From: JADGNZ01 sp035995985
GTDB lineage: Bacteria; Acidobacteriota; Thermoanaerobaculia; Gp7-AA8
NCBI GenBank assembly: GCA_035995985.1
Contig: DASYJY010000132.1
Location: 1-56,821 of the forward strand
DNA length: 56,821 bases
Direction of reading: 5' to 3'
Shown: one piece after another, positions 1-8,746 of the stretch
How the letters are laid out: every line of letters starts with the position of its first letter
Numbering within the stretch: position 1 is the first letter of the stretch
The notes under the pieces: generated by a model
Databases searched by the model: none
Told to the model about the DNA's origin: nothing
What the model saw: only the letters and a program-made list of their open reading frames with translations
Position numbers and translations under genes: made by a program

Positions 1-1237
1 CGTCCATCTCGTCGTTGAGCAGAATGCCGGTGCCCTTCGCGGTGACACCCGCGCCGAACCAATCGTTGAGCGTGTACGTGTTGCTGACCATGTTGCCGTC
101 GCCATCGACGACCGAAAAATGCGTGGTATCGCTCCCCTCGAACGGCGCCGGATTGCCCGCGCGAATCTCGCTCGATGTCGACGCGTGCACGAGATCGATC
201 GTCTTCCGCCGCTCCTCGGCGAACGCATTCGAAGTCAGCGCGGTGACCGGCAACTTGACGAAATCAGGATCCCCAAGAAACTCGGCCCGGTCCGCAAATG
301 CCCTTCGCATTACCTCGGTAATGAGATGAAGGTACCGCGCCGACTGCCACCCGGCCGATGCGACGTCGTACTTTTCCAGCATGTGCAGCATCTCGATGAT
401 GGCGATGCCGCCCGAGGACGGCGGCGGCATAACGATGAAGTCGTGTCCGCGATAGCTGCCGCGCAACGGCGTCCGGATCACAGGCTTGTAGTCGCGTAAG
501 TCCTGCATCGTGATCAGACCGCCGTGCGCTTTCATGTCAGCAACGATGCGCTTCGCCGTCACGCCTTCATAGAAATCGCGAGGATTGGTCTGGATGCGCG
601 CCAGCGTCGCTGCAAGCTCCGGCTGTTTGAATCGCTCGCCCATCGTGTAGAGATGTCCGCCGCGCAGAAAGATGCGCCGGCTCTCCGGCCACGGCTCGAG
701 TTTCTTCAGCGTCTCTTTGTCGCGAAACACGCCGTCGAGAAACGGGCTCACCACAAACCCCGCGGCCGCAAGCCTCCGCGCCGGCTCGACCAGCTCACTC
801 CATTTCAACTTGCCGTGGCGCTTGTGGACGAGCATCAATCCGGCCACGGTTCCCGGAACGCCAATCGCTTTGTAACCGTCGGTCGAAGCGCCTTTGATGA
901 TCTTCCCGTTCGCGTCGAGATACATGTCTCGCGATGCCGCCAGCGGCGCTCGCTCGCGATAGTCGATGGCCTCGCTCGTTCCGTCGGCCATGCGGATCAG
1001 CATGAAACCGCCGCCGCCGAGGTTGCCGGCAGCCGGCCAGGTGACGGCCATCGCCAGCGCCGTCGCGATCGCCGCGTCGACCGCGTTGCCGCCCTTTCTC
1101 ATGATCTCGACGCCGACCTGCGCCGCAATCCCGCTCGTCGCCGCGACCATCCCGTGCTTCGCGGCAACGGGATCGCGTAACGCGGAGTACGCGGTAGTGG
1201 CGGAGAGAAGGAAGAGTGTGGCGATCAGCTTCCGCAT
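1..1237 (-). CDS. ggt: gamma-glutamyltransferase, 3' end cut by window
   Basis: This gene encodes gamma-glutamyltranspeptidase, a periplasmic Ntn-hydrolase that cleaves glutathione and other gamma-glutamyl amides. The first 412 residues are present. They start MRKLIATLFLLSATTAYS, a signal peptide, followed by the usual GGNAVDAAIA region. The autoprocessing nucleophile is visible as Thr371 in DTTHFSVVDGDGN, the junction between large and small subunits. The gene continues as LNDEM to the window edge, so most of the small subunit is missing only because the window ends. It starts 19 nt after the argJ stop on the same strand and is probably the last visible gene of the arg operon. A gamma-glutamyl hydrolase could feed glutamate to arginine synthesis, but that link is inference. 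Confidence 0.93.
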   Translation of the reverse strand, partial: MRKLIATLFLLSATTAYSALRDPVAAKHGMVAATSGIAAQVGVEIMRKGGNAVDAAIATALAMAVTWPAAGNLGGGGFMLIRMADGTSEAIDYRERAPLAASRDMYLDANGKIIKGASTDGYKAIGVPGTVAGLMLVHKRHGKLKWSELVEPARRLAAAGFVVSPFLDGVFRDKETLKKLEPWPESRRIFLRGGHLYTMGERFKQPELAATLARIQTNPRDFYEGVTAKRIVADMKAHGGLITMQDLRDYKPVIRTPLRGSYRGHDFIVMPPPSSGGIAIIEMLHMLEKYDVASAGWQSARYLHLITEVMRRAFADRAEFLGDPDFVKLPVTALTSNAFAEERRKTIDLVHASTSSEIRAGNPAPFEGSDTTHFSVVDGDGNMVSNTYTLNDWFGAGVTAKGTGILLNDEMD

Positions 1238-1256
1238 GGCGCGGAAGTGTACTTGC

Positions 1257-2429
1257 TCACGACCGGTAGTCGGCGTTGATGGAAATGTAGTCGTGGCTGA
1301 GGTCGGAGGCGAGGACGACGGTCGTTGCGGTGCCGCCGCCGAGGTCGAGAAGAATCGGGACGCGTTCGCGGGTGAAGACTTTGGCGGCGTCCTTTTCTTT
1401 GTAAACCGCGGGCTCGCCGTTGGTGACGAGTTGTACGTTCGCGGCGAAGAGTGAAACGCGTTTGACGTTGAAACGTGCGCCGCTGCGGCCCAGAGCGGCC
1501 AGCATGCGGCCCCAGTTTGGATCGCCGCCATGGAGGGCGGTCTTCACGAGCGGTGAGGTTGCGACGGCGTGAGCTGCTAACTTAGCGTCGCGCTCCGTTT
1601 TCGCGCCAAGGACCGTCAGCTCCATCACGCGCGTGGCGCCTTCGCCGTCGCGGACGATCATCCAGGCTAGATCGCGGCAAACGGTGTTGAGTGCGCGCTG
1701 AAAGTCGGCGATGTCAGCGCGCGACGTGTTGCCGAGTTTGCCCGAGGCCATGAGCAGCACGGTGTCGTTCGTCGAGGTGTCGCCGTCGACGGAGATGGCG
1801 TTGAAGCTCTGATCGACGGCGATGGTCAGCGCGCGTTTGAGCGTGAGCGGATCGAGCGCGGCATCGGTCATCACGAAGCCGAGCATGGTGGCCATGTTCG
1901 GATGGATCATGCCGGCGCCTTTGGCGACGCCGACGATGCGTCCGCGCTTGCCACCGAGGGTGAACGTGGCTTGCGTGACCTTCGGCCCGACATCGGTGGT
2001 GAGGATGGCGTGCGAGAGTGCGTCGATGCCGCCGGATGAGAGGCGCGTGATGGCGTCGGGCAGCGTTGCGGTCACCTTCTTATCCGGGAGGACAACGCCG
2101 ATGACGCCGGTCGAGGCGATGAAGATTTCATCGTCGCTGCAGGCGAGCAGTTCAGCGGCGCGCGAGCGGACGCGTTTCGCGGCGTCGTGTCCGGCTTTGC
2201 CGGTGACGGCGTTCGCGCAGCCGGCGTTGATGACCACCGCTTTCAGTTTGCCGCCGCTGTTTTTCAGCGCGGATTTCGACAGCGTCACCGGCGCGGCCTG
2301 GAAGCGATTCTTCGTGAAGACAGCAGCTGCGTTCGCGCCATCGGGAGCGACGATGAGTCCGAGGTCCGGCCGCTTTTTGCGGATGCCGGCGCGGACGCCG
2401 GAGGCGAGGAAACCTTTGGGGAGTTTCAT
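1257..2429 (-). CDS. argJ: glutamate N-acetyltransferase / amino-acid N-acetyltransferase ArgJ
   Basis: ArgJ transfers acetyl from N-acetylornithine to glutamate, closing the acetyl cycle of arginine synthesis. Bifunctional members also use acetyl-CoA. The protein has 390 residues, a normal length. The autocleavage site is visible as GAGMIHPNMATMLGF, with cleavage expected between Ala180 and Thr181, Thr181 becoming the nucleophile. The C-terminus DYISINADYRS is typical. It is separated from argH by 154 bp that hold two inverted palindromes, the longest gap inside the operon. No argA is visible in the window, so this enzyme may also do the first step, but mono- versus bifunctionality cannot be read from sequence alone. 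Confidence 0.95.
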   Translation of the reverse strand: MKLPKGFLASGVRAGIRKKRPDLGLIVAPDGANAAAVFTKNRFQAAPVTLSKSALKNSGGKLKAVVINAGCANAVTGKAGHDAAKRVRSRAAELLACSDDEIFIASTGVIGVVLPDKKVTATLPDAITRLSSGGIDALSHAILTTDVGPKVTQATFTLGGKRGRIVGVAKGAGMIHPNMATMLGFVMTDAALDPLTLKRALTIAVDQSFNAISVDGDTSTNDTVLLMASGKLGNTSRADIADFQRALNTVCRDLAWMIVRDGEGATRVMELTVLGAKTERDAKLAAHAVATSPLVKTALHGGDPNWGRMLAALGRSGARFNVKRVSLFAANVQLVTNGEPAVYKEKDAAKVFTRERVPILLDLGGGTATTVVLASDLSHDYISINADYRS

Positions 2430-2460
2430 GAGTCGGGGATACGCGCGGCTGCGCCGCTGC

Positions 2461-2485
2461 GCACAGACAAGAGTGTCTGTGCCAC
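2461..2485. repeat. palindromic repeat, copy 1
   Basis: The core CACAGACAAGAGTGTCTGTG (2462-2481) is a perfect inverted repeat of 8 bp with a 4-bp centre. The 25-bp unit here recurs in reverse orientation at 2533-2557. It lies between argH and argJ in the operon transcript. Confidence 0.85.
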
Positions 2486-2532
2486 CTGCGGCGCGAAAAA
2501 AATTCGCTGAGGCGCAAGAACTCGAAGATTGT

Positions 2533-2557
2533 GTGGCACAGACACTCTTGTCTGTGC
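2533..2557. repeat. palindromic repeat, copy 2, inverted
   Basis: This is the exact reverse complement of 2461-2485. Each copy can form its own hairpin, or the two copies can pair into one 25-bp stem with a 47-nt loop. The type resembles REP-like palindromes scattered in acidobacterial genomes; that comparison is from memory. Confidence 0.85.
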
Positions 2558-2583
2558 GGCGCGGAGCTGACGGTTCGCGTTCA

Positions 2584-3867
2584 TCACTTCAAACACTCCT
2601 GCGCCGCGGCGCGAACCCGCTCCGGCGCTGTCCCGCCGTACGAGCTTTTCTTCGCCAGCATTCCGTCGAGCGTCACGCCGTGTTGTTTGGCGAGCGAGGG
2701 GAGATCGGCGAGATTGCGGCTGACCTGATCGTGCGCTTCTCGGAACGGCATTCCGGTCGCCGCGAGTGCATCGGCGACGGCGGTGGCGATGAGCGCGTCG
2801 CCGCCGGCGGCGGCGCGCATACGGCCGCGATCAAGGGCGAGTCCGGCGATCAGTTCGTTCAGCGCGGGAAGCAGCGAGGCGATGACGGCGCGCGTGCGGA
2901 ACAACGGCTCCTTGTCGAGCTGCAGGTCTTTGTCATACGCGAGCGGAAGACCTTTGAGCAGTGCGATGAATCCGGTCAGTTCGCCAATGGCGCGCGCCGC
3001 GTAGCCGCGAGTGAGTTCGAGGACATCGGGATTCTTTTTCTGCGGCATGCGCGACGAGCCGGTGGCCATCGCATCCGGCAGTTCGACATACGCCGCTTCG
3101 TCGGACGTGAAGAAAATCAAATCCTCTGCGAACCGCGAGAGATGCGTGAGCAGCATCGAAGACGCGAAGAGATACTCCGCGGCGAAGTCGCGATCGGAGA
3201 CGGCATCGATCGAGTTCGCCGTCGCGCACGCGAAGCCGAGGGAGCGCGCCAGCGCGTCGCGATCGATCGGGAGCGGCGTGCCGGCGAGTGCGCCGGAGCC
3301 GAGGGGGCATTCATCGCCACGTTCGATGGCGCTGGTGAAACGCGAACGGTCGCGGCGGAGCATTTCGACGTACGCGAGGCACCAGTGTCCGAATGTGATC
3401 GGCTCCGCTTGTTTCGAATGCGTGTAGCCGGGCATCGGCGTCGCTGCTTCTTCCGCGGCGCGTGTCGCGAGCGTGGCGATCAACGTTGACGTTGCATCGA
3501 GTGCTTCATTGCAAGCGCGCTTCAACCACAGCTTAAGATCAGTCGCAACCTGGTCATTGCGCGAGCGGCCGGTGTGCAACTTGCCGGCGCCGGCGCCAAT
3601 CAGTTCGTAGAGCTTTGCCTCGACGTACGAATGGACGTCTTCGTAGTCGCCGACGGTTGGTGGTTCGATGCGAACGAAGGCGCCGAGGATCGCGTCGAGT
3701 TCATCCTCATCCAGTACACCGACTTCGGACAGCGCGCGGGCCCAGGCGATCGAGCCTTCCACGTCGTCGTCGAACAGCTCGCGGTCGAACGCGAACGAGT
3801 CGTTGAGCCGCCGCAGCAGCGGCGACGGCTCGCCCTCGAAGCGCCCGCCCCACAGCTTCTGCGTCAA
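2584..3867 (-). CDS. argH: argininosuccinate lyase
   Basis: ArgH splits argininosuccinate into arginine and fumarate, the last step of the pathway, as a cytosolic homotetramer of the fumarase/aspartase superfamily. The protein has 427 residues, slightly short at the C-terminus (most are about 450-465). Visible motifs are HTGRSRNDQVATD (residues 98-110), the catalytic His150 in YTHSKQ, and the mobile signature loop GSSRMPQKKNPD (270-281) with the catalytic Ser. The start is a TTG whose bases overlap the argG stop as TTGA, indicating translational coupling. Confidence 0.95.
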   Translation of the reverse strand: MTQKLWGGRFEGEPSPLLRRLNDSFAFDRELFDDDVEGSIAWARALSEVGVLDEDELDAILGAFVRIEPPTVGDYEDVHSYVEAKLYELIGAGAGKLHTGRSRNDQVATDLKLWLKRACNEALDATSTLIATLATRAAEEAATPMPGYTHSKQAEPITFGHWCLAYVEMLRRDRSRFTSAIERGDECPLGSGALAGTPLPIDRDALARSLGFACATANSIDAVSDRDFAAEYLFASSMLLTHLSRFAEDLIFFTSDEAAYVELPDAMATGSSRMPQKKNPDVLELTRGYAARAIGELTGFIALLKGLPLAYDKDLQLDKEPLFRTRAVIASLLPALNELIAGLALDRGRMRAAAGGDALIATAVADALAATGMPFREAHDQVSRNLADLPSLAKQHGVTLDGMLAKKSSYGGTAPERVRAAAQECLK

Positions 3868-5132
3868 CCGGCCGCCTTCCGCAGCCGCGCGGCGGTCACT
3901 TCATCGGCGGGCAGCGTATCGTCGAGACTCTTGTCGGCCGCGATGCGATTGCGTCCGCGCGTCGGCAGTCCGAAGACGCGAATGAATCCCGCCGCGTCGC
4001 GCGCGTCGTAGCCGGTCATGTTGAAACTGGCCAGCTCCTCGCTGTACAGCGAATTCGGCGACGTGCGGCCGATGATCGTCGTATTTCCCTTGTAGAGCTT
4101 GAGCGTGATGGTGCCGCTGACCTTGGCGGTGATCGAGTCGACGAATGCGTCGAACGCTTCCTTCAGCGGCGAGAACCACTGGCCGAAGTAGACGAGCTCC
4201 GCGTACCGCGTGGCAATGCGTTCTTTTTCGTGCGCGCTGTCGCGGTCGAGCGTGATCGATTCGAGCGCCTTGAGCGCGGTGACGAGCAGCGTGCCGCCCG
4301 GCGTTTCGTACACGCCACGCGACTTGATGCCGACCAGCCGGTTCTCAACGAGGTCGACGCGGCCGACGCCATTGCGTCCGGCGATTTCGTTGAGCGCGAT
4401 CACGATCGCCGCCGGCGACATGACCGCGCCATTGACGGCGACGGGAACGCCGGCTTCGAACGTGATGGCCACTTTCTCCGGCGCGTCGGGCGCGATCATC
4501 GGATCGACGGTTAGCTTGAACATCGACGCTTCCGGCTCGAACGACGCATCCTCGAGTGGGCCGCCTTCGTGCGAGAGATGCCAGAGGTTGCGGTCGCGCG
4601 AATACGGATCCTTCTTCGTCACCGGCACGGGGATGCCGCGCGATGATGCGTAGTCGATGGCGTCTTCGCGCGAGACGATGTCCCACTCGCGCCACGGCGC
4701 GATGACGGCCAGCTCCGGCGCGAGTGCCTGATACGCGAGCTCGAAGCGGACCTGGTCATTGCCTTTGCCGGTGCAACCGTGCGCGAGCGCGTCACATCCG
4801 GTAGCGAGCGCGATCTCCACCTGCTTGCGAGCGATCAACGGACGCGCGGTGGATGTGCCGAGGAGGTAATCCTTCTCGTAAATGGCGCCGGCTTTCAAAA
4901 CGGGAAAGAGGAAGTCGCGCGCGAACTCTTCCTTCGCATCGATGAGATGGAAATCGCACGCACCGGTGCGATACGCCTTCTCCGCAAGGCCCGCCGTTTC
5001 TTCGGCCTGGCCGACATCGACGGCAACGGCCACGACTTCGCAGCCGTAGTTTTCCTTGAGCCATGGAATGATGATCGAGGTGTCCAGACCACCGCTGTAG
5101 GCGAGGGCGACTTTTTTGTAAGTGTGTTTCAC
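3864..5132 (-). CDS. argG: argininosuccinate synthase
   Basis: ArgG condenses citrulline and aspartate with ATP to argininosuccinate. The protein has 422 residues from a GTG start. The N-terminus MKHTYKKVALAYSGGLDTS contains the PP-loop ATP site (residues 11-19). The start is set by a GGAGAAAG ribosome site and by a 4-bp GTGA overlap with the argD stop. An in-frame extension upstream exists but lies inside argD and is not needed. The 3' end overlaps argH. Length and motifs fit the family throughout. Confidence 0.95.
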   Translation of the reverse strand: MKHTYKKVALAYSGGLDTSIIIPWLKENYGCEVVAVAVDVGQAEETAGLAEKAYRTGACDFHLIDAKEEFARDFLFPVLKAGAIYEKDYLLGTSTARPLIARKQVEIALATGCDALAHGCTGKGNDQVRFELAYQALAPELAVIAPWREWDIVSREDAIDYASSRGIPVPVTKKDPYSRDRNLWHLSHEGGPLEDASFEPEASMFKLTVDPMIAPDAPEKVAITFEAGVPVAVNGAVMSPAAIVIALNEIAGRNGVGRVDLVENRLVGIKSRGVYETPGGTLLVTALKALESITLDRDSAHEKERIATRYAELVYFGQWFSPLKEAFDAFVDSITAKVSGTITLKLYKGNTTIIGRTSPNSLYSEELASFNMTGYDARDAAGFIRVFGLPTRGRNRIAADKSLDDTLPADEVTAARLRKAAG

Positions 5133-6334
5133 GCTGCTTTCTCCTTGACGATCGCGAGCACCTGCTCCAGCGCGTCGATGAATTCTGCGAATGCCTTCTT
5201 CGGCGTGATGTACGGCGGCAGAAGGCGGATGACGTTGTCGCGCGCGGTGCCACAGACGAATCCTCTGGCGAGGAGTTCGGCCACGACCGGTTTCGCGGGT
5301 CCATCGAGCTCGATGCCCCACATGAATCCCTGACCGCGGATTTCGACGATGGACGCGTTGCGCGATTGCAACGCGTCCAGCTGCGCGTTGAACCAGTCGC
5401 CGATCGTGGTGACGCGATCGAGGAGATTCGACTCTTCGATCTCGTCGAGAACTGCCAGTCCGAGTCGGCAGGCCACGGGGTTGCCACCGAACGTCGTGCC
5501 GTGGTGGCCTGGCCTAACGACGCCTTCGATGGCATCGCCGGTGAGCACCGCACCGAGCGGGAGTCCGCCGCCAAGCGGCTTGGCGAGCGTAACGATGTCG
5601 GGGACGATGCCGCTCTGCTGGAAGGCGAACAGCGTTCCGGTGCGTCCGAGTCCGCATTGGATCTCGTCGAAGATCAGAATCGCGCCGGTGCGGTCGGCCA
5701 CGCGGCGCGCGGCGGCGAGGAAATCGTGCGAGAGCGGGATGATGCCGCCCTCCCCCATCACCGGCTCGAGGAAAATCGCGCACGTTGATTCGTCAACGGC
5801 GCCTTCGAGCGCGGCGACGTCGTTCGGTTCGACGAACGTGACGCCGGGAATCAGCGGCTCGAACGGCGCGCGGTACGCCTCGTGTCCGGTCATGGCCAGC
5901 GATCCCATCGTCCGTCCGTGGAAGCTTTCGTTGAGCGCGACGATGCCGGCGCGGCCGGGATTGGCGAGGCGCGCAAACTTCAGCGCCGCTTCGTTCGCCT
6001 CCGTGCCGCTGTTGCAGAAAAACGCGCGGCAGAGTCCCGAGGCGCGCACGAGCCGCTCGGCGAGCAGACCCTGCGCGGGGTGGTAGTAGAGATTGGAGAC
6101 GTGCAGCAGCGCGTTCGATTCATCGCGCATCGCTTTGATGAGTCGCGGATGGCGATGGCCGAGGACGTTGACGGCGATGCCGCCGAGCAGGTCCCAGTAT
6201 TCGCGGCCGTCCGCGTCGGTGATGCGTGCGCCTTTTCCGCTACGCGGATGGAACGGCGTGCGCGCGTACGTGCCGAGGAGGAAGGCCTTCTCGCGCTCTT
6301 CGACGGCGGCGGGGGATTCGTCATGCAGCAACAA
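5129..6334 (-). CDS. argD: acetylornithine aminotransferase
   Basis: ArgD is the class III PLP aminotransferase that converts N-acetylglutamate semialdehyde to N-acetylornithine with glutamate as donor. From the TTG at 6334 it has 401 residues, the usual size. PLP-site features are IFDEIQCGLGRTG (Asp223) and the Schiff-base Lys252 in LAKPLGGGLPLG. The TTG is preferred because a GGAGG lies 8 nt upstream and no ATG fits the conserved N-terminus. A second TTG directly follows at 6331. The 5' end overlaps argB by 14 bp and the 3' end overlaps argG by 4 bp. Confidence 0.93.
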   Translation of the reverse strand: MLLHDESPAAVEEREKAFLLGTYARTPFHPRSGKGARITDADGREYWDLLGGIAVNVLGHRHPRLIKAMRDESNALLHVSNLYYHPAQGLLAERLVRASGLCRAFFCNSGTEANEAALKFARLANPGRAGIVALNESFHGRTMGSLAMTGHEAYRAPFEPLIPGVTFVEPNDVAALEGAVDESTCAIFLEPVMGEGGIIPLSHDFLAAARRVADRTGAILIFDEIQCGLGRTGTLFAFQQSGIVPDIVTLAKPLGGGLPLGAVLTGDAIEGVVRPGHHGTTFGGNPVACRLGLAVLDEIEESNLLDRVTTIGDWFNAQLDALQSRNASIVEIRGQGFMWGIELDGPAKPVVAELLARGFVCGTARDNVIRLLPPYITPKKAFAEFIDALEQVLAIVKEKAA

Positions 6335-7061
6335 GGTTCGTACCTCCCTCTTCTCCGATGGTGATTCGCCGCACGCCCGATCCGAGCGCGTGCAGCGCGG
6401 CTTGCAGCTTGGGGCGCATGCCGCCGGTGACGACTGATGTGCCGAGGAGCGCCTCCGCTTCGTCGGCGTGCAGCTGGGCGACGACGTTGCCGCGCGCATC
6501 GAGCAGGCCGGCAACATCGGTGATGAAGATCAATTCTTCCGCGCCGAGGGAAACGGCGATCGCGGCGGCGGCGGAATCGGCATTCACGTTCAGCAGCGTT
6601 CCGTTCGGACCTTCGGCGACGGACGAAACGACCGGCAGGATTCCGTAGCTGACGATGGCGCGAAGCAGCGTCGGATCGCCGCCGATGACGCTGCCTACGT
6701 GGCCGAGGTCGACGCCATCGATGGGCGGATGAAGTTCGGCGGTCAGCGTCGATGCGTCGCAGCCGCTGATGCCGGCGCACCGCACGCCGATCGCTGCCAG
6801 CTCCGCGACGAGCATCTTGTTGACGGAGCCGGCCAGCGTGGCCACGACGACGTCGAGTGTCTCGTCATCCGTGACGCGCAGCCCGGCGTGCGTCCGCTTC
6901 GGAATGCCGCGGCGTTTCAGATTCGCGTCGACATGCTTGCCGCCGCCGTGAACGAGGACGATCTCGTCGCCACGCTTCCACTGCGCGGCAATCGCGTTCA
7001 GCGCTTCCGCGCGCCGCACCCGATCATCGAGAAGGCTTCCGCCCAACTTGATGACGTTCAT
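6321..7061 (-). CDS. argB: acetylglutamate kinase
   Basis: ArgB phosphorylates N-acetylglutamate, the second step of arginine synthesis. It has 246 residues and the amino-acid-kinase fold: NVIKLGGSLLDD at the N-terminus, VHGGGKHVD, GLRVTDDETLD and LNVNADSAAAAIA. The ATG overlaps the argC stop by one base (TGATG). The protein begins directly with the first beta strand and lacks the N-terminal helix that builds arginine-sensitive hexamers in other bacteria. By family knowledge this suggests an enzyme not inhibited by arginine, leaving control to ArgR. Confidence 0.93.
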   Translation of the reverse strand: MNVIKLGGSLLDDRVRRAEALNAIAAQWKRGDEIVLVHGGGKHVDANLKRRGIPKRTHAGLRVTDDETLDVVVATLAGSVNKMLVAELAAIGVRCAGISGCDASTLTAELHPPIDGVDLGHVGSVIGGDPTLLRAIVSYGILPVVSSVAEGPNGTLLNVNADSAAAAIAVSLGAEELIFITDVAGLLDARGNVVAQLHADEAEALLGTSVVTGGMRPKLQAALHALGSGVRRITIGEEGGTNLVAA

Positions 7062-8086
7062 CAGAGCAGCGCCTCCGTCTCCGCGAAGCCGCACATGCGG
7101 TTGAAGTTCTGCACCGCCTGCGACGCGGCGCCTTTGAGCAGGTTGTCGATGACCGAGACGATGACGGCGCGGCGGCCGCCATGCAGGAGCTGGAAGCCGA
7201 TGTCCGCGCGCGGCGTGCCGACGACGTTCTTGAGCTCCGGCAGTTGGCCGGCCGGCAGCACGCGCACGAACGGGGCGTGCTCGTACATACGGTGATACGC
7301 ATCCGCGATCTGCTGCTCGGTCATCGCGTGCGTGAAGCCGATGTGCATCGTCGACAGGATTCCGCGATGGACCGGGAGCAGGTGCGCGACGAAGACGACC
7401 GGCGCGCGGTCGCCGAGGTGAAGCTGCTGGCGGATCTCCGGCTCGTGGCGATGGTGGCCGACGCCGTACGCTTTGAAATTGCCGAACAGTTCGGCGAACG
7501 AGAAGTTCAGATCGGCCTTCTTGCCGGCGCCGGAGACGCCGCTCTTCGAATCGCAGATCACCGGCTGCTCGCGGTCGATGGCGAACGTGAGCGGCCGAAG
7601 CGCTAGCAGGATCGAGGTCGGATAGCAGCCGGGATTGGCGACGAGCCGCGCGTTTTTCAACTCACCGTTGCAGTACTCCGTCAATCCGTACACGGCCTCG
7701 CCGAGCAGGTTCGGACGCTCGTGATCGAAGCCGTACCACGTCGGATACATCGACGGCTCTTCGAGGCGAAACGCGCCGGAGAGGTCGATGACCTTCATGC
7801 CGTGGTCGAGAAGCTGCGGCGCAAGATTGGCGGAGACTTCGTTTGGCGTGCAGAGGAAAACGATCTCCGGCTGCGCGCTGAGAAGCGCCTCCATCGTGAA
7901 CGGCTCGGCGATGAACTGCGGTAGGGTGGGCGTAACCGGACCGCGCGCCGTGCTGCTCGACGAGAAGAGCGCAACGAGCTCCACCTCGGCATGCCGCGCA
8001 AGGATGGCGGTCAGCTCGGCGCCGGAGTACCCGGTGGCGCCGACGATGGCTACACGCTTCCTTGTATTGATGTTCGTTTCGTTCAT
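7061..8086 (-). CDS. argC: N-acetyl-gamma-glutamyl-phosphate reductase
   Basis: ArgC reduces acetylglutamyl phosphate with NADPH. It has 341 residues. The N-terminal dinucleotide site VAIVGATGYSGAEL is at 12-25. The catalytic Cys154 lies in LVANPGCYPTS, and the conserved GVGHHRHEPEI supplies the active-site His. It starts 21 nt after the argR stop and overlaps argB by one base. Confidence 0.95.
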   Translation of the reverse strand: MNETNINTRKRVAIVGATGYSGAELTAILARHAEVELVALFSSSSTARGPVTPTLPQFIAEPFTMEALLSAQPEIVFLCTPNEVSANLAPQLLDHGMKVIDLSGAFRLEEPSMYPTWYGFDHERPNLLGEAVYGLTEYCNGELKNARLVANPGCYPTSILLALRPLTFAIDREQPVICDSKSGVSGAGKKADLNFSFAELFGNFKAYGVGHHRHEPEIRQQLHLGDRAPVVFVAHLLPVHRGILSTMHIGFTHAMTEQQIADAYHRMYEHAPFVRVLPAGQLPELKNVVGTPRADIGFQLLHGGRRAVIVSVIDNLLKGAASQAVQNFNRMCGFAETEALL

Positions 8087-8107
8087 GGTTGGAGTCCCAG
8101 GAAAAAA

Positions 8108-8614
8108 TCAGCGAGCGGTGCGGCGGCGGACGCCGATGGTTCGTCGCACGCGTTCGACAAATGCCGAGGCGGCGGACGGAGTGCGGAAGGCCACGAAGAT
8201 GGTGTCGTCGCCGCCGACGGTGCCGAGGACGCCGTCGATGGAGGCGGCGTCGATAGCGCTGGCCACCGGCTGCGCGCTGGCGGCCGGCGTACGGATGACC
8301 ACGAGATTGCCGGCGGTGTCGGCGCCGGTGACGTATTCAGCGACAGCCTGCTCGAGCCGCGTCTCGACGACGTCGCGCGGCGCGAAAGCGACGACCGCGC
8401 CGCCGGCGAAGGCATCGCGCGTCACGTAGCCGTTCGGCGACTTGGCCACACCGAGCTCGCGCAGATCGCGGGAGAGCGTCGGCTGCGTCACGCGGAAGCC
8501 GCGCTTTTTGAGGAGCGCCAACAACTCATCCTGCGAATGGACGGACTGGTCGCCGACGATGCGAAGAATCTCGTCGCGTCTGCGAAGCCCGTCCCCGTGC
8601 GCATGAATATTCAT
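8108..8614 (-). CDS. argR: arginine repressor ArgR
   Basis: ArgR is the hexameric arginine-responsive repressor. The 168-residue protein has an N-terminal winged helix with VTQPTLSRDLRELGV (family signature with the SR pair in the recognition helix) and a C-terminal arginine-binding and oligomerisation domain with GTVGGDDTIFVAF, where the GDD motif contacts arginine. It is the first gene of the operon it presumably controls. No clear Shine-Dalgarno sequence precedes the ATG; instead an ARG-box-like site covers that position, suggesting autorepression and possibly a leaderless or near-leaderless transcript. Confidence 0.94.
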   Translation of the reverse strand: MNIHAHGDGLRRRDEILRIVGDQSVHSQDELLALLKKRGFRVTQPTLSRDLRELGVAKSPNGYVTRDAFAGGAVVAFAPRDVVETRLEQAVAEYVTGADTAGNLVVIRTPAASAQPVASAIDAASIDGVLGTVGGDDTIFVAFRTPSAASAFVERVRRTIGVRRRTAR

Positions 8615-8617
8615 CGG

Positions 8618-8635
8618 CGTGAATTTTTATGCATA
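8618..8635 (-). promoter_or_regulatory. ARG-box-like operator in front of argR
   Basis: The plus-strand sequence CGTGAATTTTTATGCATA matches the ArgR operator pattern TGAATWWWWATTCA with one mismatch. It lies 4-21 bp upstream of the argR ATG. A second perfect palindrome, ATGAATATTCAT at 8603-8614, contains the start codon itself and matches two abutted half-sites without the normal spacer. Confidence 0.7.
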
Positions 8636-8746
8636 CCTCGGCCGATGTCAACAGGGTCGTGTTCGCTCTCATTCCGGCATAAAGCGACTCGGCACACGAG
8701 TTGCCAAATCGCGGCAGTCGGTGTCTCACCCCCAGGAGGACACGCC

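Noticed and set aside
2461..2728. Short peptides containing WHRHSCLC around the palindromes
   Set aside because: These frames arise from the palindromic DNA repeat itself and have no ribosome site; they are translations of a repeat, not genes.
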